Counted from the first letter of the stretch, positions 16,243-24,916 are shown. The stretch is DNA of 64,000 bases from Mesorhizobium sp. B2-1-1 (GCF_006442975.2 NZ_CP083954.1:3355501-3419500); one strand, 5' to 3'. Program-made: numbers and translations. Notes: generated from the letters alone by a model not told the origin.

Positions 16243-16265
16243 AGAATTGAACGTTTTTCAATTCT
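16243..16265. promoter_or_regulatory. Perfect 9-base inverted repeat, possible second operator
   Basis: AGAATTGAA-CGTTT-TTCAATTCT is a perfect inverted repeat containing the same TTGAA/TTCAA half-sites as the site at 16113-16126, with a spacer of 5 instead of 4. The centres are about 135 bases apart. It has AT-rich arms and no T-run on either strand, so it is unlikely to be a terminator for radC. An auxiliary operator is an inference. Confidence 0.4.
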
Positions 16266-16330
16266 TAAGCCGAAAGACTGCGTCGGCGAATTGCCTGCTT
16301 TCATTCGGATAGCTTCGCCGAGCCGATGAT

Positions 16331-17119
16331 CTAGATCAGCAGCAAGCCCTTCATGCTGGAATAGCCCTTGCGACCGATGATGATGTGGTCATGCACGGAA
16401 ATGCCCAGCCGCTTGGCCGCGTCGATGATCTCCTTGGTCATCTCGATATCGGCACGCGATGGCGTCGGATCGCCCGACGGGTGGTTGTGCACCAGGATGA
16501 TTGCCGTCGCCGACAGTTCGAGAGCGCGCTTGACCACCTCACGCGGATAGACGGGCGTATGGTCAACAGTGCCGGTCTGCTGCACCTCGTCGGCAATCAG
16601 CGTGTTCTTCTTGTCGAGGAACAGGATGCGGAACTGCTCGCGCGCCTCGAAGGCCATGGCTGACCGGCAATAGTCGAGAAGCTGCTGCCAAGAGGAGAGG
16701 ATTTCGCGGCCATGGACCTCGCTGCGCGCCATGCGCTGGGCCGTCGCCGCAATGACCTTCAGGTCGAGCGCTACCACCGGGCCCACGCCCTTGACCTCCT
16801 GGAGGAGGCCGACGGGCGCGCCAAGCACCTCGGCCAGGGTACCGAAGCGGGAGAGCAGCGCCTTGGCGACCGGCTTGGTGTCGGCGCGCGGGATCAGGCG
16901 GAAGAGCAGGAGTTCCAGAAGCTCATAGTCGGGCAGGGCGTCCGGACCTGCCGAGGCGAAGCGTTCGCGCAAACGGTCGCGATGGCCGAGATAATGCGGC
17001 TTCTCCTCGATCCTCCTGGCCTTCGCAGGAGGCCGGGCTGTCCCAGGAGAGTGCATGGTCGCGGAAAGCTGCGCAGGCTTTTCTGCAAAGAAACTGCGCT
17101 CGTCGTCGTCACCTGACAT
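16331..17119 (-). CDS. radC: RadC/JAB-domain protein
   Basis: 262 aa with a disordered N-terminus of about 40 residues, a helix-hairpin-helix region ([30 protein letters not shown], then [13 protein letters not shown]) and a C-terminal JAB/MPN metalloprotease-like domain. The zinc motif is intact: [11 protein letters not shown] starts at residue 211, and [18 protein letters not shown] precedes it. The historical name suggests DNA repair, but that function is not established for the family. The ATG at 17119 is the natural start. The gene lies 48 bases downstream of the aminopeptidase gene on the same strand. Confidence 0.9.
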   Translation of the reverse strand: MSGDDDERSFFAEKPAQLSATMHSPGTARPPAKARRIEEKPHYLGHRDRLRERFASAGPDALPDYELLELLLFRLIPRADTKPVAKALLSRFGTLAEVLGAPVGLLQEVKGVGPVVALDLKVIAATAQRMARSEVHGREILSSWQQLLDYCRSAMAFEAREQFRILFLDKKNTLIADEVQQTGTVDHTPVYPREVVKRALELSATAIILVHNHPSGDPTPSRADIEMTKEIIDAAKRLGISVHDHIIIGRKGYSSMKGLLLI

Positions 17120-17167
17120 CTCGTCTGCCCCCAGCTCCCCGACCGCGAGCGCCGGGAGAACGAAACA

Positions 17168-17995
17168 TTAGGCTGGCAGGCCGGGGCGGTCGAGCTTTTT
17201 GGGGGAGAGCGTGAAGATCTCGCAGCCGGTGTCGGTCACGCCGATCGTGTGTTCGTATTGCGCCGACAGCGAGCGGTCGCGTGTCACCGCGGTCCAGCCG
17301 TCCGACAGGACTTTCACATGCGGCCGGCCGAGGTTGATCATCGGCTCGACGGTGAAGATCATGCCGGGCCGCATCTCGACGCCCTCATTGGCGCTGCCAT
17401 AATGCAGGATATTGGGCGCGTCGTGAAACAACTGGCCGACGCCGTGGCCGCAGAAGTCGCGCACCACCGAGCAGCGCTCGCCCTCGGCATAGCTCTGGAT
17501 GGCCGCGCCAATGGCGCCGGTGCGGGCGCCAGGCCTGATCGCGGCAATGCCGCGCATCAGGCATTCGTGGGTGACTTCGAGCAGGCGTTCCGCCGCGCGT
17601 TTTATGGTGCCGACGGGGTACATGCGCGAGGAATCGCCGTGCCAGCCGTCGAGGATGTAGGTGACGTCGATGTTGACGATGTCGCCATCCTTCAGCGGCT
17701 TGTTGTCGGGGATGCCATGGCAGACGACATGATTGATCGAGGTGCAGGAAGACTTGGTGTAGCCGCGGTAGTTGAGCGTCGCCGGCAGCGCGCCATGATC
17801 CATGCCGAACTCGAAAACGAAACGATCTATGGTGTCGGTGGTGACGCCGGGCGCAACCATCGGCACCAGTTCGTCGAGGCAGCGCGCCGTGAGGTCGCAT
17901 GCCTTGCGCATGCCGGCAAAACCTTCCTCGCCATAGAGGCGGATCTGGCCGGTGTTTCTGAGCGGTGCCGTGGCGGCGTCGAGATAAGTGACCAT
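17168..17995 (-). CDS. map: Type I methionine aminopeptidase
   Basis: A 275-aa protein that removes the initiator methionine from new proteins. The pita-bread fold residues are in place: the two Asp ligands in IVNIDVTYILDGWHGDSSRMY, His in FCGHGVGQLFHD, Glu in IFTVEPMI and Glu in YEHTIGVT; NHVVCHGIPD carries the conserved substrate His. ATG 17995 gives the normal N-terminus and size; the longer open frame from 18061 adds 22 residues that do not resemble the family. Rhizobial genomes often place map next to radC, as here. Confidence 0.92.
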   Translation of the reverse strand: MVTYLDAATAPLRNTGQIRLYGEEGFAGMRKACDLTARCLDELVPMVAPGVTTDTIDRFVFEFGMDHGALPATLNYRGYTKSSCTSINHVVCHGIPDNKPLKDGDIVNIDVTYILDGWHGDSSRMYPVGTIKRAAERLLEVTHECLMRGIAAIRPGARTGAIGAAIQSYAEGERCSVVRDFCGHGVGQLFHDAPNILHYGSANEGVEMRPGMIFTVEPMINLGRPHVKVLSDGWTAVTRDRSLSAQYEHTIGVTDTGCEIFTLSPKKLDRPGLPA

Positions 17996-18204
17996 TGGTG
18001 TCCGTCTTGCCGGTGTGGCTCTGCAAGGGAGCCGGCGTGAAAATCTCCCCAGATTTGGCACTTGAGGGCAAAAGGTTCAAGGAAGAACTGCCCGGACACG
18101 ACCAAGCGGCAGGGATATTCGGCGCGCCCCGGTGTCCTTGACGCCCTTGTTCCTTCCCTTTCAGTCGACCGTGCGGTAGGGCGAGGGAGGTTTTTGGAGA
18201 TTTC

Positions 18205-18603
18205 ATGAGCGTCGAGCACGCCAGATTGCCTGAAGCGCCGTTGAAGGCGGCCTGCTCATTGCTGATGAGCCTTGTGCTGCTGGCGATGCTGTCGCTTGGC
18301 CGGGCGGAGGTGCCCGTCTTTGCCGGAGCAGCCTCCGGTGTCGCCAGCGCCGGCGTGGAGCGGTCCGGCGAAGCGGCGGCGCTGCTGCGCATCACCGGCA
18401 AGGGGCAGGCGCTGGAAGTTCGTTCCGGCCGGCCGGCCCTGGTTAAGTTCGCCGGCGGCCATCCGGCCCTGCCGGCTCGGGACACCGTCTTTTCCTGGTT
18501 TGTTTCGGTTCCGCCGGCAGAGGTCGTCGCCGCCGACAGGGACGCCCGCACACCGTGGGCGACTGCCAATCAGCCGCGCGCGCCGCCATCGGTTCCGGCC
18601 TGA
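18205..18603 (+). CDS. Hypothetical exported or membrane-anchored protein
   Basis: 132 aa. ATG 18205 follows TTTTTGGAGATTTC, a good Shine-Dalgarno. Residues about 14-34 (KAACSLLMSLVLLAMLSLGRA) form one hydrophobic segment ending in an A-x-A-like site, so this is a signal peptide or anchor. The rest is rich in Ala, Val and Pro, with a proline-rich tail. No family is recognised. It is divergent from map across 209 bases and is the first of four small genes reading rightward. Confidence 0.6.
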   Translation: MSVEHARLPEAPLKAACSLLMSLVLLAMLSLGRAEVPVFAGAASGVASAGVERSGEAAALLRITGKGQALEVRSGRPALVKFAGGHPALPARDTVFSWFVSVPPAEVVAADRDARTPWATANQPRAPPSVPA

Positions 18604-18619
18604 GCGGTTTCAACCGCTC
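18602..18619 (+). terminator. Short hairpin overlapping the stop codon
   Basis: GAGCGGTTTCAACCGCTC is a perfect palindrome that begins in the TGA stop of the 132-aa gene. It can fold with a 7-base stem and TTCA loop. There is no long T-run, so termination is only possible. Confidence 0.35.
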
Positions 18620-18711
18620 CTTCACTCAAACCACTTCCTGTTCGCGCCTCGATCCGCGCGGCGGCTTCGGTCGCGCAGCGGTGCGTAGCGCGTCATTTCC
18701 GGATTGTTTCC

Positions 18712-18948
18712 ATGCAACGTATCAAGACACTCAAGAGCCTTTCGCGCGCGGCCTGCGCCGCCATTTTCCTTTCCGTCCAGGCGCTCATCTGTATCGGAAC
18801 CGTCTACTGGGCGCTGACGGAGACGCTCGGCCTTTCGGCGACAGGGGCACTTGTCCCTGGCGGGATTTTCGCTGTGCCGTCTGCCCTCGTGCTGCTTACG
18901 GCGGTGCGCATGGCCTTCGATGCGGAGACCGATCCCGCCAACCAGTAG
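18712..18948 (+). CDS. Small hypothetical membrane protein
   Basis: 78 aa with two predicted membrane segments, residues about 14-34 (ACAAIFLSVQALICIGTVYW) and 42-65 (ATGALVPGGIFAVPSALVLLTAV), a basic N-terminus (MQRIKTLKSLSR) and an acidic tail. The charge pattern suggests both ends face the cytoplasm. No family is recognised. The start at ATG 18712 has only a weak GGA upstream. A strong hairpin follows directly after the stop, which supports a real short transcription unit. Confidence 0.55.
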   Translation: MQRIKTLKSLSRAACAAIFLSVQALICIGTVYWALTETLGLSATGALVPGGIFAVPSALVLLTAVRMAFDAETDPANQ

Positions 18949-18954
18949 CCGGAC

Positions 18955-18995
18955 CGCCAAGGCGCCCGCGCTCGACAAGGCCGGGCGCCTTGGCG
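18955..18995 (+). terminator. Strong GC-rich hairpin, probable terminator
   Basis: A perfect 14-base inverted repeat, CGCCAAGGCGCCCG / CGGGCGCCTTGGCG, with a 13-base loop, begins 7 bases after the stop of the 78-aa gene. The downstream CTTGCTTGC has only a few Ts, as is usual in GC-rich genomes. Confidence 0.6.
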
Positions 18996-19126
18996 CTTGC
19001 TTGCGGCGGCTGCGGCAAAACGTCCATGACCGCGGAGACGCCACATTCCTGCGGTAGCGACCGGCCAGAGCAACTTTTTACGACGGATGGCGTTGCCGCT
19101 GGTGACGACAGTTCGGGAGATGGCGG

Positions 19127-19423
19127 ATGGACAGACTGCAATTCGAGGTGCCGGTGCGTATCGCGCCCGGACCCGGCCTGCCTGTCGAGGAGATCTACAG
19201 CGTCGAACAGGCCCTTGATTTTCTCCAGGCCTGGCCGCTGCGCCGGCAAGGCCCGATTTACCAGAAGGCCTTCAACGCCTGCTTCGGCGCCACCGTGGAC
19301 GTGGTCAAGACCGAGGATGCCTGCCGGGCGTTCATGGCGTTCTGCCGGGTGACCGGGCTGATGGCCCGGGACATGATGGCGCCGCGCAAGCGCGGTGGCC
19401 AGGCGAGAGGGCTGCAAGCCTGA
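19127..19423 (+). CDS. DUF982-family protein
   Basis: 98 aa with the DUF982 pattern seen in many small rhizobial proteins: a hydrophobic opening F-x-V-P-V-R, EEIYSVEQALDFLQAWPLRRQGPIYQKAF, and a C-terminal helix EDACRAFMAFCRVTGLM. ATG 19127 follows GGGAGATGGCGG. These proteins occur in many copies in Rhizobiales and have no established function. A basic tail (APRKRGGQARG) may bind nucleic acid, but that is speculation. Confidence 0.78.
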   Translation: MDRLQFEVPVRIAPGPGLPVEEIYSVEQALDFLQAWPLRRQGPIYQKAFNACFGATVDVVKTEDACRAFMAFCRVTGLMARDMMAPRKRGGQARGLQA

Positions 19424-19465
19424 GGTACGCTGCGCTCTTCGTTCTCCTGGCCGAACGAAGCATCG

Positions 19466-19825
19466 ATGCCGATGCCATTAAGCTTCCGTTTCCACTTTCG
19501 CGGCTACGCCATGCTTGTTCGGCAATGGTTGATTCGTTGCGTCAGTCTCGTGGTTCGGAAGATGTCCCCAGAAAAAATCCGTGCATTCCCGATTGACCGT
19601 CAGGCATTCCTGGTTCGGGAGGTGGCTGCCAGGCTCGACAGTTTGCATGGCGACAGCGCCACCTCGTTCTGGAGGGCCAAGGCGACGGAGTTGTTCGATC
19701 TCGTCGTCAGGTCAGGCAGGGACAGGGCGGCGGCCAGCGACGAGGTGCGCAGGTTCTTCTTCGCCGTGCAAAAAGAGATATCGGCCGGCGCGGCCGCTGA
19801 GCCGATGCCAATTCTTTCCGCCTGA
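19466..19825 (+). CDS. Small helical protein, DUF6074-like
   Basis: 119 aa. From about residue 38 the protein reads FPIDRQAFLVREVAARL, then a tryptophan-containing helix (SFWRAKATELFDLV) and a final VRRFFFAVQKEI. This order resembles DUF6074, a small rhizobial family with a similar helix-W-helix layout and F-AVQ-E ending. The first 33 residues (RFHFRGYAMLVRQW and so on) look unlike that family, so translation may begin later, at 19511 or 19562; neither has a good Shine-Dalgarno. It ends 40 bases from the oppositely oriented membrane-protein gene. Function unknown. Confidence 0.5.
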   Translation: MPMPLSFRFHFRGYAMLVRQWLIRCVSLVVRKMSPEKIRAFPIDRQAFLVREVAARLDSLHGDSATSFWRAKATELFDLVVRSGRDRAAASDEVRRFFFAVQKEISAGAAAEPMPILSA

Positions 19826-19865
19826 AGTGCTCCGCAAGGCGTCCCACAGCCGGTCCATGCCACCG

Positions 19866-21008
19866 CTAGCGGAACAGATATTTTGAAACTTCGGGGTTGC
19901 CGCGTCGCCACATGACGTTGTCAAGGAAGTAGTGGTGCACGTTGATGAAGATCAGCACTATGAAGAAGAACAGCGACGAACCCAGGACTTCCTTGTCGTA
20001 AGGGATCAAGGCAGTCAGTGCCGCCGGGATCAGCCAGAAACCGAGACCGCCGAGGATCCCGCCGGCGACGACGAACCCCAGGACTCGCGTCCTGTAGATC
20101 GGACCAAGAACGGAGAGGATTCTGGAGTCCGGAACCTTTTGTGCATCGGGACCGTCACGCTCGACATTGCTTTGATAGCGCCAGACCACGGCCAGGTACT
20201 GTAGCGAATGGAGAGCCGGCACCACGAGCAGCCACAGCGGGTTTATTCTCACGACCAGGATCCAAAGATATAGGGACGCGATATAAGCGACGACGCCGTT
20301 ATACGGCAGGCTGCCGCCATTTTTACTCCAGCGATTGATCAGCATCACGACGGTGGCGGCCGTGGCAGCGGCCGCGGCCGACAGCGCAATCGTGTTGAGC
20401 CACGCAGGCGTGGCAAACGTATAATATTCCAAGCCGTAATATTTTGCTTGGCTGACCGCCGTGTTCGTCTGAAGCCATGCGAACAGCCATACGGCATAGC
20501 TGTTGACCAGCAAGATTTTCTTGTCCGGATTGGTGAAGAACCTGCCCTTCAACACGGCGTCCACCATCAACATGCCGTAGCCTTGCTTGACGTAGTGCCA
20601 GCCCACGAAAAAGAACATCGCGTTGGCTGCGTTTCCGAGCAGCCGGGCGTTCGCCGTTATCGAGCCGTAAGCAAAAAACCCGACCATGAGCAGGGGAACG
20701 ACAATGCCGGCGAAAATGTAGCGGATCTGGAGGCCCCTGTCGTATCCCTCGCCGCGCACCTTGCTTCCAAAATTGCGATAGAAAAGTTGGTAAGAGTGGG
20801 CGAAATGCGGATAGTTTATCAAGTAGGCCAGGAAAAACATCGCCGCCGCAACAAGGCTGTCGTATTTGGTAGGCACGAAGAACAGGGCCGGCAAAATCAG
20901 GAATGCGCTGCCGCCAAGCATGAGGAAGTCGGCCAGCGGGCCAAAGAGATATCTTTGTGGCGGCGTCGCCGCAGGAACTCGAGCATCCGCCGAAAGGTGA
21001 ACTGCCAT
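19866..21008 (-). CDS. Polytopic membrane protein with conserved-looking histidine motifs
   Basis: 380 aa with about 9-10 hydrophobic segments. Histidines sit at segment ends in recurring aromatic contexts: NYPHFAHSYQLFYRN (near 65-79), GWHYVKQGYG (near 135-144), PALHSLQYLAVVWRY (near 263-277) and NVHHYFLDNVMWRRGNPEVSKYL (near 353-375). That spacing resembles membrane di-iron or haem-type enzymes, where histidines on several helices bind metal, but I recognise no named family with certainty. Codon and base use are visibly more AT-rich (for example the stretch near 20420-20450) than in its neighbours, a sign of transfer. It is a lone gene, convergent with the small DUF genes. Confidence 0.75.
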   Translation of the reverse strand: MAVHLSADARVPAATPPQRYLFGPLADFLMLGGSAFLILPALFFVPTKYDSLVAAAMFFLAYLINYPHFAHSYQLFYRNFGSKVRGEGYDRGLQIRYIFAGIVVPLLMVGFFAYGSITANARLLGNAANAMFFFVGWHYVKQGYGMLMVDAVLKGRFFTNPDKKILLVNSYAVWLFAWLQTNTAVSQAKYYGLEYYTFATPAWLNTIALSAAAAATAATVVMLINRWSKNGGSLPYNGVVAYIASLYLWILVVRINPLWLLVVPALHSLQYLAVVWRYQSNVERDGPDAQKVPDSRILSVLGPIYRTRVLGFVVAGGILGGLGFWLIPAALTALIPYDKEVLGSSLFFFIVLIFINVHHYFLDNVMWRRGNPEVSKYLFR

Positions 21009-21175
21009 ATTAGCATCCCCCTGGGAAAGCCGATTTAACCATCGAGCCTTGCCCTCGACAAGGTCGAGGCGGCGGAATGGTCAACACGTAAAATGACGTT
21101 CCGGAAGGGGGTGTTACCCTGTCCGGCGCAATAGCTCTTGACGCCGAAAGGAGCGGAGGGGACATCGAGTGAAGC

Positions 21176-21250
21176 TGGTACGCCCAAGGGGAATCGAACC
21201 CCTGTTACCGCCGTGAAAGGGCGGTGTCCTGACCGCTAGACGATGGGCGC
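21176..21250 (-). tRNA. tRNA-Glu (anticodon UUC)
   Basis: Read on the minus strand from 21250, the 75 bases fold into a full cloverleaf. The acceptor stem is GCGCCCA/TGGGCGT with a terminal G-U pair. The D arm includes TAGCGGTCAGGA, the anticodon stem-loop is CCGCCCTTTCACGGCGG with TTC in the loop, and the T arm is AGGGGTTCGATTCCCCT. Discriminator A and CCA are encoded (21176-21179). The sequence is typical of alphaproteobacterial tRNA-Glu. Confidence 0.95.
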
Positions 21251-21266
21251 GCTCAGATGAAAGCGG

Positions 21267-21295
21267 CTTATACTGGCGTTGTGCGCAACCGGCAA
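21267..21295 (-). promoter_or_regulatory. Sigma-70-type promoter for tRNA-Glu
   Basis: On the minus strand, TTGCCG (21295-21290), a 17-base spacer and TATAAG (21272-21267) make a good -35/-10 pair. The expected start lies near 21260, about 10 bases ahead of the tRNA 5' end. Confidence 0.65.
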
Positions 21296-21518
21296 CCCGT
21301 CAGGTGCCGGCTTGGACAACTTTTTTCCTGCCTGCCGAAGCGAGTGATTCACGCAGCGCCAGCGGCAATTTTTCTGGCGGCCGTCACCAGCCGCTGCGTG
21401 GATTTCCGGGCACTTTTCAGACGATTGCGGAAGCGGCCCGATGCAAATGCATGTCGCTCAAAAGTGAGCTCCGTTTCAGCGCGACGCGCTTTGGCGCGTC
21501 CAGCCGAACCGGCCCTGG

Positions 21519-22766
21519 TCAGCCTTCGCCACCGCTGCGCCGGCGGCAGCGCCAGTTCCAGTCGCGCTCGGGGCCGACGTCGACGTGGACCGATTCGGTG
21601 TGGCAGTAGGTGCCGACGCCGCCGCGGCCGGGCATCGTCCTGACGTAGCTCGCCAGCTCCCATTTCGAGACGCCCGGCACCTGGATGTCGGCGGCGGCGC
21701 AATACATGTGCAGCGAATTCTTGGCGCCGTTGGCACGGCGGTTGCGGGCGGGGTCGCGATAGCCGGAGGTGACGACCATCTTGCGGCCGTAGTGGCCTTC
21801 GATCGTCTTGAGCACGCGCACCAGCGAGGGCTTGAGGCACGCCACGTCGACGCTCTCGTTCTGCTTCAAGAGGCCGTTAGGCGCGAGGCGCGCCATGCCG
21901 GCGGCGGAGGCTACCTGGTAGAGGCCGCCCGAACCTTCATCCTCGTTGAGGTCGACGTCGCTTTCGTCGTCGAGGCCGGATTTGCGCTTGATCTCGAACA
22001 GCGCCGTCTGGCGGACGCCCGGCAGGGCATCGCTGCCGGTGATGTGACCTGAGTCGTCGCCGAGCGGAGCCAGCTGCACCGGTTTCGCCGTGGAATCGGC
22101 CGAGGCCAGTGTAATGATCGGCTTTGCCGCCGCCGGGGCGGGCTTGGCCTGCACAGCCGGCTGTTCGCCTGCGCGCGTGTTGACCAGTGGAGCGGGCTTC
22201 GCCGAAGCCGGCGTGGCGCCAAACATCGAGGCCAGGAAACCCCTTTTCTTCGGCGTGTCGGTAGTCGGCGCTTCGCCTGCGGTCACATAGACGGGATTGT
22301 TCATCGCCTGTGCCGAAGCCGGCTTCGGTGCCGTCACGGCCGCGTCGGCGGCGGCAATCTTCTGCGCCGCCGCCTCAGTCTGCTGCGCCGTCTGCGTCGG
22401 TTGCTGCAGCGATTGCGGCGTGTTCCCGGCAATCGTTTCAGCTTCAGCCGGCGCGGTGAGCGGGAAGGCCGCCTGCGGCTTGGTAATCGGCACGTAGGCG
22501 ACCGTCTCGGGCAGCGCTGTGTCGCCTTCCGCCATCACTGTGGTCTGCGTGGTCGCCGTCTGCGACGACGAATCGCCGGCCACGATCGGCTTGTTTGTCG
22601 AGGCTGCGTTGATGTCCGACGCGGAGGCATTGTAGCCGGGCATGCCAACCGACATTGTGGGGTCGCCGGCCGAGGTGCAGGAGGCCAGGAGCACGGAGCA
22701 GAGCGCCGCCGCAATGGTGCGGCGTTCTCCCTTCGCGAGGCTCCACCCTGCTGATTTCAAAGTCAA
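21519..22766 (-). CDS. Lipoprotein with C-terminal M15 (D-Ala-D-Ala carboxypeptidase-like) domain
   Basis: About 415 aa. The N-terminus is a lipoprotein signal peptide with the lipobox VLLASC near residue 30. Residues about 40-280 form a long low-complexity stretch rich in Ala, Pro, Thr and Gln. The last 125 residues are a peptidase M15A-type domain: SGYRDPARNRRANGAKNSLHMYCAAADI holds the first zinc ligands (His, Asp) and HTESVHVDVG the last His. Proteins of this type trim cell-wall peptides or act as wall-linked hydrolases. The start is a TTG at 22766 or 22760, after GAGGGGGAATT. A twin-Cys near DVACLKP and GTYCHT may form disulfides. It is co-directional with phaC, 216 bases upstream. Confidence 0.8.
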   Translation of the reverse strand: MTLKSAGWSLAKGERRTIAAALCSVLLASCTSAGDPTMSVGMPGYNASASDINAASTNKPIVAGDSSSQTATTQTTVMAEGDTALPETVAYVPITKPQAAFPLTAPAEAETIAGNTPQSLQQPTQTAQQTEAAAQKIAAADAAVTAPKPASAQAMNNPVYVTAGEAPTTDTPKKRGFLASMFGATPASAKPAPLVNTRAGEQPAVQAKPAPAAAKPIITLASADSTAKPVQLAPLGDDSGHITGSDALPGVRQTALFEIKRKSGLDDESDVDLNEDEGSGGLYQVASAAGMARLAPNGLLKQNESVDVACLKPSLVRVLKTIEGHYGRKMVVTSGYRDPARNRRANGAKNSLHMYCAAADIQVPGVSKWELASYVRTMPGRGGVGTYCHTESVHVDVGPERDWNWRCRRRSGGEG

Positions 22767-22982
22767 ATTCCCCCTCGATATCCGATCGGTATATCCTTGG
22801 CGCGGCGTCCGAACGGCTGCGTCGAGGTGCCCCTTGTCTCCGATCCGGAAACGAGACCTGTGTCAAATCAGCAAGCCTGGAAGTATTTTTGCGGCAATTG
22901 CCGAATTTAGGCGGCAAGATGGTTGACGACACCATTTCGCCCGCTTTTACGGGTCCGTCAACTCACCAGAGATTACAGTCGG

Positions 22983-24818
22983 TTACACACGCACCTTGAC
23001 ATAGGTGCCGGGGGCATCACCAAAAGTTTTCATATGCTTGCCTGCTTTGCGGGCAGGCACGCGATTATTGTCCTTAGCCTCTATCCAGCTCTGCCAGTGC
23101 GGCCACCAGGAGCCAGGATGGTCGGTGGCCCTTGCGATCCACTCGCCGAAGTCGCCCTCCGGCTTGCCGCCGGTCCAGTACTGGTACTTGCCCGATGCGG
23201 GCGGGTTGACGACGCCGGCGATATGACCGGAGCCCGCCATCACGTATTCGACCTCGCCACCGAAATATTTCGAGCCGAGGAAGACGGACAGCGCGGGAGC
23301 GATGTGGTCTTCCCTGGAGGCGAGGTTGTAGACGGGGATCTTGATGTCGGCGAGCGAAACGGTGCGTCCGGCAAGTTCCATCCTGCCGCGCGAGAGGTTG
23401 TTCTCGAGATAGCAGTTGCGCAAATAGAAGGAGTGGTTGGCCGCCGCCATGCGTGTCGAATCGGCATTCCAGTAAAGCAGGTCGAAGGGCAGGGGATCCT
23501 TGCCGCGCATGTAGTTGTTGACGACATAGGGCCAGATCAGGTCGCCCGAGCGCAGCATGTTGAAGGCGGTCGCCATCTTGGTGCCGTCGAGATAGCCCTT
23601 TTCGTTCATCGCCTTTTCCACCGCCGCGACCTGTTCCTCGTCGACGAACACCTTGAGGTCGCCGGCATAGGTGAAATCGACCTGGGTGGTGAAGAAGGTC
23701 GCCGATTTGATGCGATCGTCACCCTCCTGCGCCAGCAGGGCAAGTGCCGCCGCCAGCAACGTGCCGCCGACGCAGTAGCCGATAGCGTTGACCTCTTTCT
23801 CGCCTGTGGCCTTCTCGATAGTGTCGAGGCCGTATTGCAGCCCCTCTCTTGTATAAGCCTCCCAGTTCTTCATGCCGTGGCGTTCATCAGGGTTGATCCA
23901 GGAGATGACGAACACGGTGTGGCCCTGTTCGATCGCCCAGCGGATGAAGGATTTCTGCGGGTTGAGGTCGAGTATGTAGAACTTGTTGATCCAGGGCGGG
24001 CAGATCAGCAGCGGCCGTTTCAGCACCGTCTCGGTGGCGGGATCGTATTGAATGATCTCGGCGACGTCGCTGCGGCCGACCACCTTGCCGGGGGTGGTGG
24101 CGATGTTGCGGCCGATCTCGAAGGGCGAGTAGTCGGCCTGACGCAGCTTCAGGTCGCCCTTGCCGGCGGCGATGTCCTCGGCCAGCATCTTCATGCCGCG
24201 TACAAGGTTTTCGCCGTTCGAGGCGATCGTTTCGCGAAACAGTTCCGGATTGGTCAGGATGAAATTTGACGGCGAGATGGCGTTGGACACCTGCTTGACG
24301 TAGAAGCTCGCCTTGTGGCGGGTGTGGTCATCCAGGCCCTCGGCGTGCTCGACAAGATCAGCCGCCCAGCGCGAGGTGACGAGATAGGCCTGTTTCAAGA
24401 AATCGAAGAAGGCGTTGCGGCCCCATTCCGGATCCTGGAAACGCTTGTCGCCGCGCTCCGGCTTGACCGCGTCCTCGGTTCGCTCGGCATCGGGGCTGAC
24501 GCGCTGGATGGCGTTCGCCCAAACCGTCATGTAGCCGGCGAACAACCGCGTCTGTGCTTCGAGCGCGCGTTGCGGGTCGGCAAGCCAGTATTCGCTGAGC
24601 TTGGAAAAGGTCTTCACCATGTCGACGACCGGTTCGGCGACGTGGTCGCGCACTTCGCCCTTCTCGCGCGGCTCGGCCCAGGCGGAAGCCGCCTTGCCGG
24701 CCTGCTCGATCATGCGCGCCATGTTCAGGGCGAAGCGTTCCGGATCCTTCACCAGATATTGCTCGACCGTCGAAGGTCCGCCATCTTCCGCTTTGCCCGA
24801 ATCGGGTGTTTTGGACAT
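22983..24818 (-). CDS. phaC: Class I poly(3-hydroxyalkanoate) synthase
   Basis: 611 aa, the usual size of rhizobial PhaC. It polymerises 3-hydroxybutyryl-CoA on PHB granules. The lipase-like box with the catalytic Cys is GYCVGGTLLA (Cys near residue 349), followed by the Asp in SREDHIAP and the His in GSGHIAGVV. The N-terminal domain and PLLICPPWINKFYILDL are standard. ATG 24818 was chosen by family length; GGGAGGA lies rather far upstream (13 bases), so the TTG or ATG codons upstream cannot be excluded. No phaA, phaB, phasin or depolymerase gene is in the window, so it stands apart from the rest of the pathway. Confidence 0.92.
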   Translation of the reverse strand: MSKTPDSGKAEDGGPSTVEQYLVKDPERFALNMARMIEQAGKAASAWAEPREKGEVRDHVAEPVVDMVKTFSKLSEYWLADPQRALEAQTRLFAGYMTVWANAIQRVSPDAERTEDAVKPERGDKRFQDPEWGRNAFFDFLKQAYLVTSRWAADLVEHAEGLDDHTRHKASFYVKQVSNAISPSNFILTNPELFRETIASNGENLVRGMKMLAEDIAAGKGDLKLRQADYSPFEIGRNIATTPGKVVGRSDVAEIIQYDPATETVLKRPLLICPPWINKFYILDLNPQKSFIRWAIEQGHTVFVISWINPDERHGMKNWEAYTREGLQYGLDTIEKATGEKEVNAIGYCVGGTLLAAALALLAQEGDDRIKSATFFTTQVDFTYAGDLKVFVDEEQVAAVEKAMNEKGYLDGTKMATAFNMLRSGDLIWPYVVNNYMRGKDPLPFDLLYWNADSTRMAAANHSFYLRNCYLENNLSRGRMELAGRTVSLADIKIPVYNLASREDHIAPALSVFLGSKYFGGEVEYVMAGSGHIAGVVNPPASGKYQYWTGGKPEGDFGEWIARATDHPGSWWPHWQSWIEAKDNNRVPARKAGKHMKTFGDAPGTYVKVRV

Positions 24819-24916
24819 GGTGCGCGGGGTTCCTCCCGAAGCGTTTTCTTGACATATTACCATGGGACATCCGACCGGGTCCAACCTCGCTCTACCCCGG
24901 CTGCCAAGGAAACAAT

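Noticed and set aside
16243..16265. Terminator for radC
   Set aside because: The arms are AT-rich and there is no T-run in the radC direction; the TTGAA half-sites match the operator instead.
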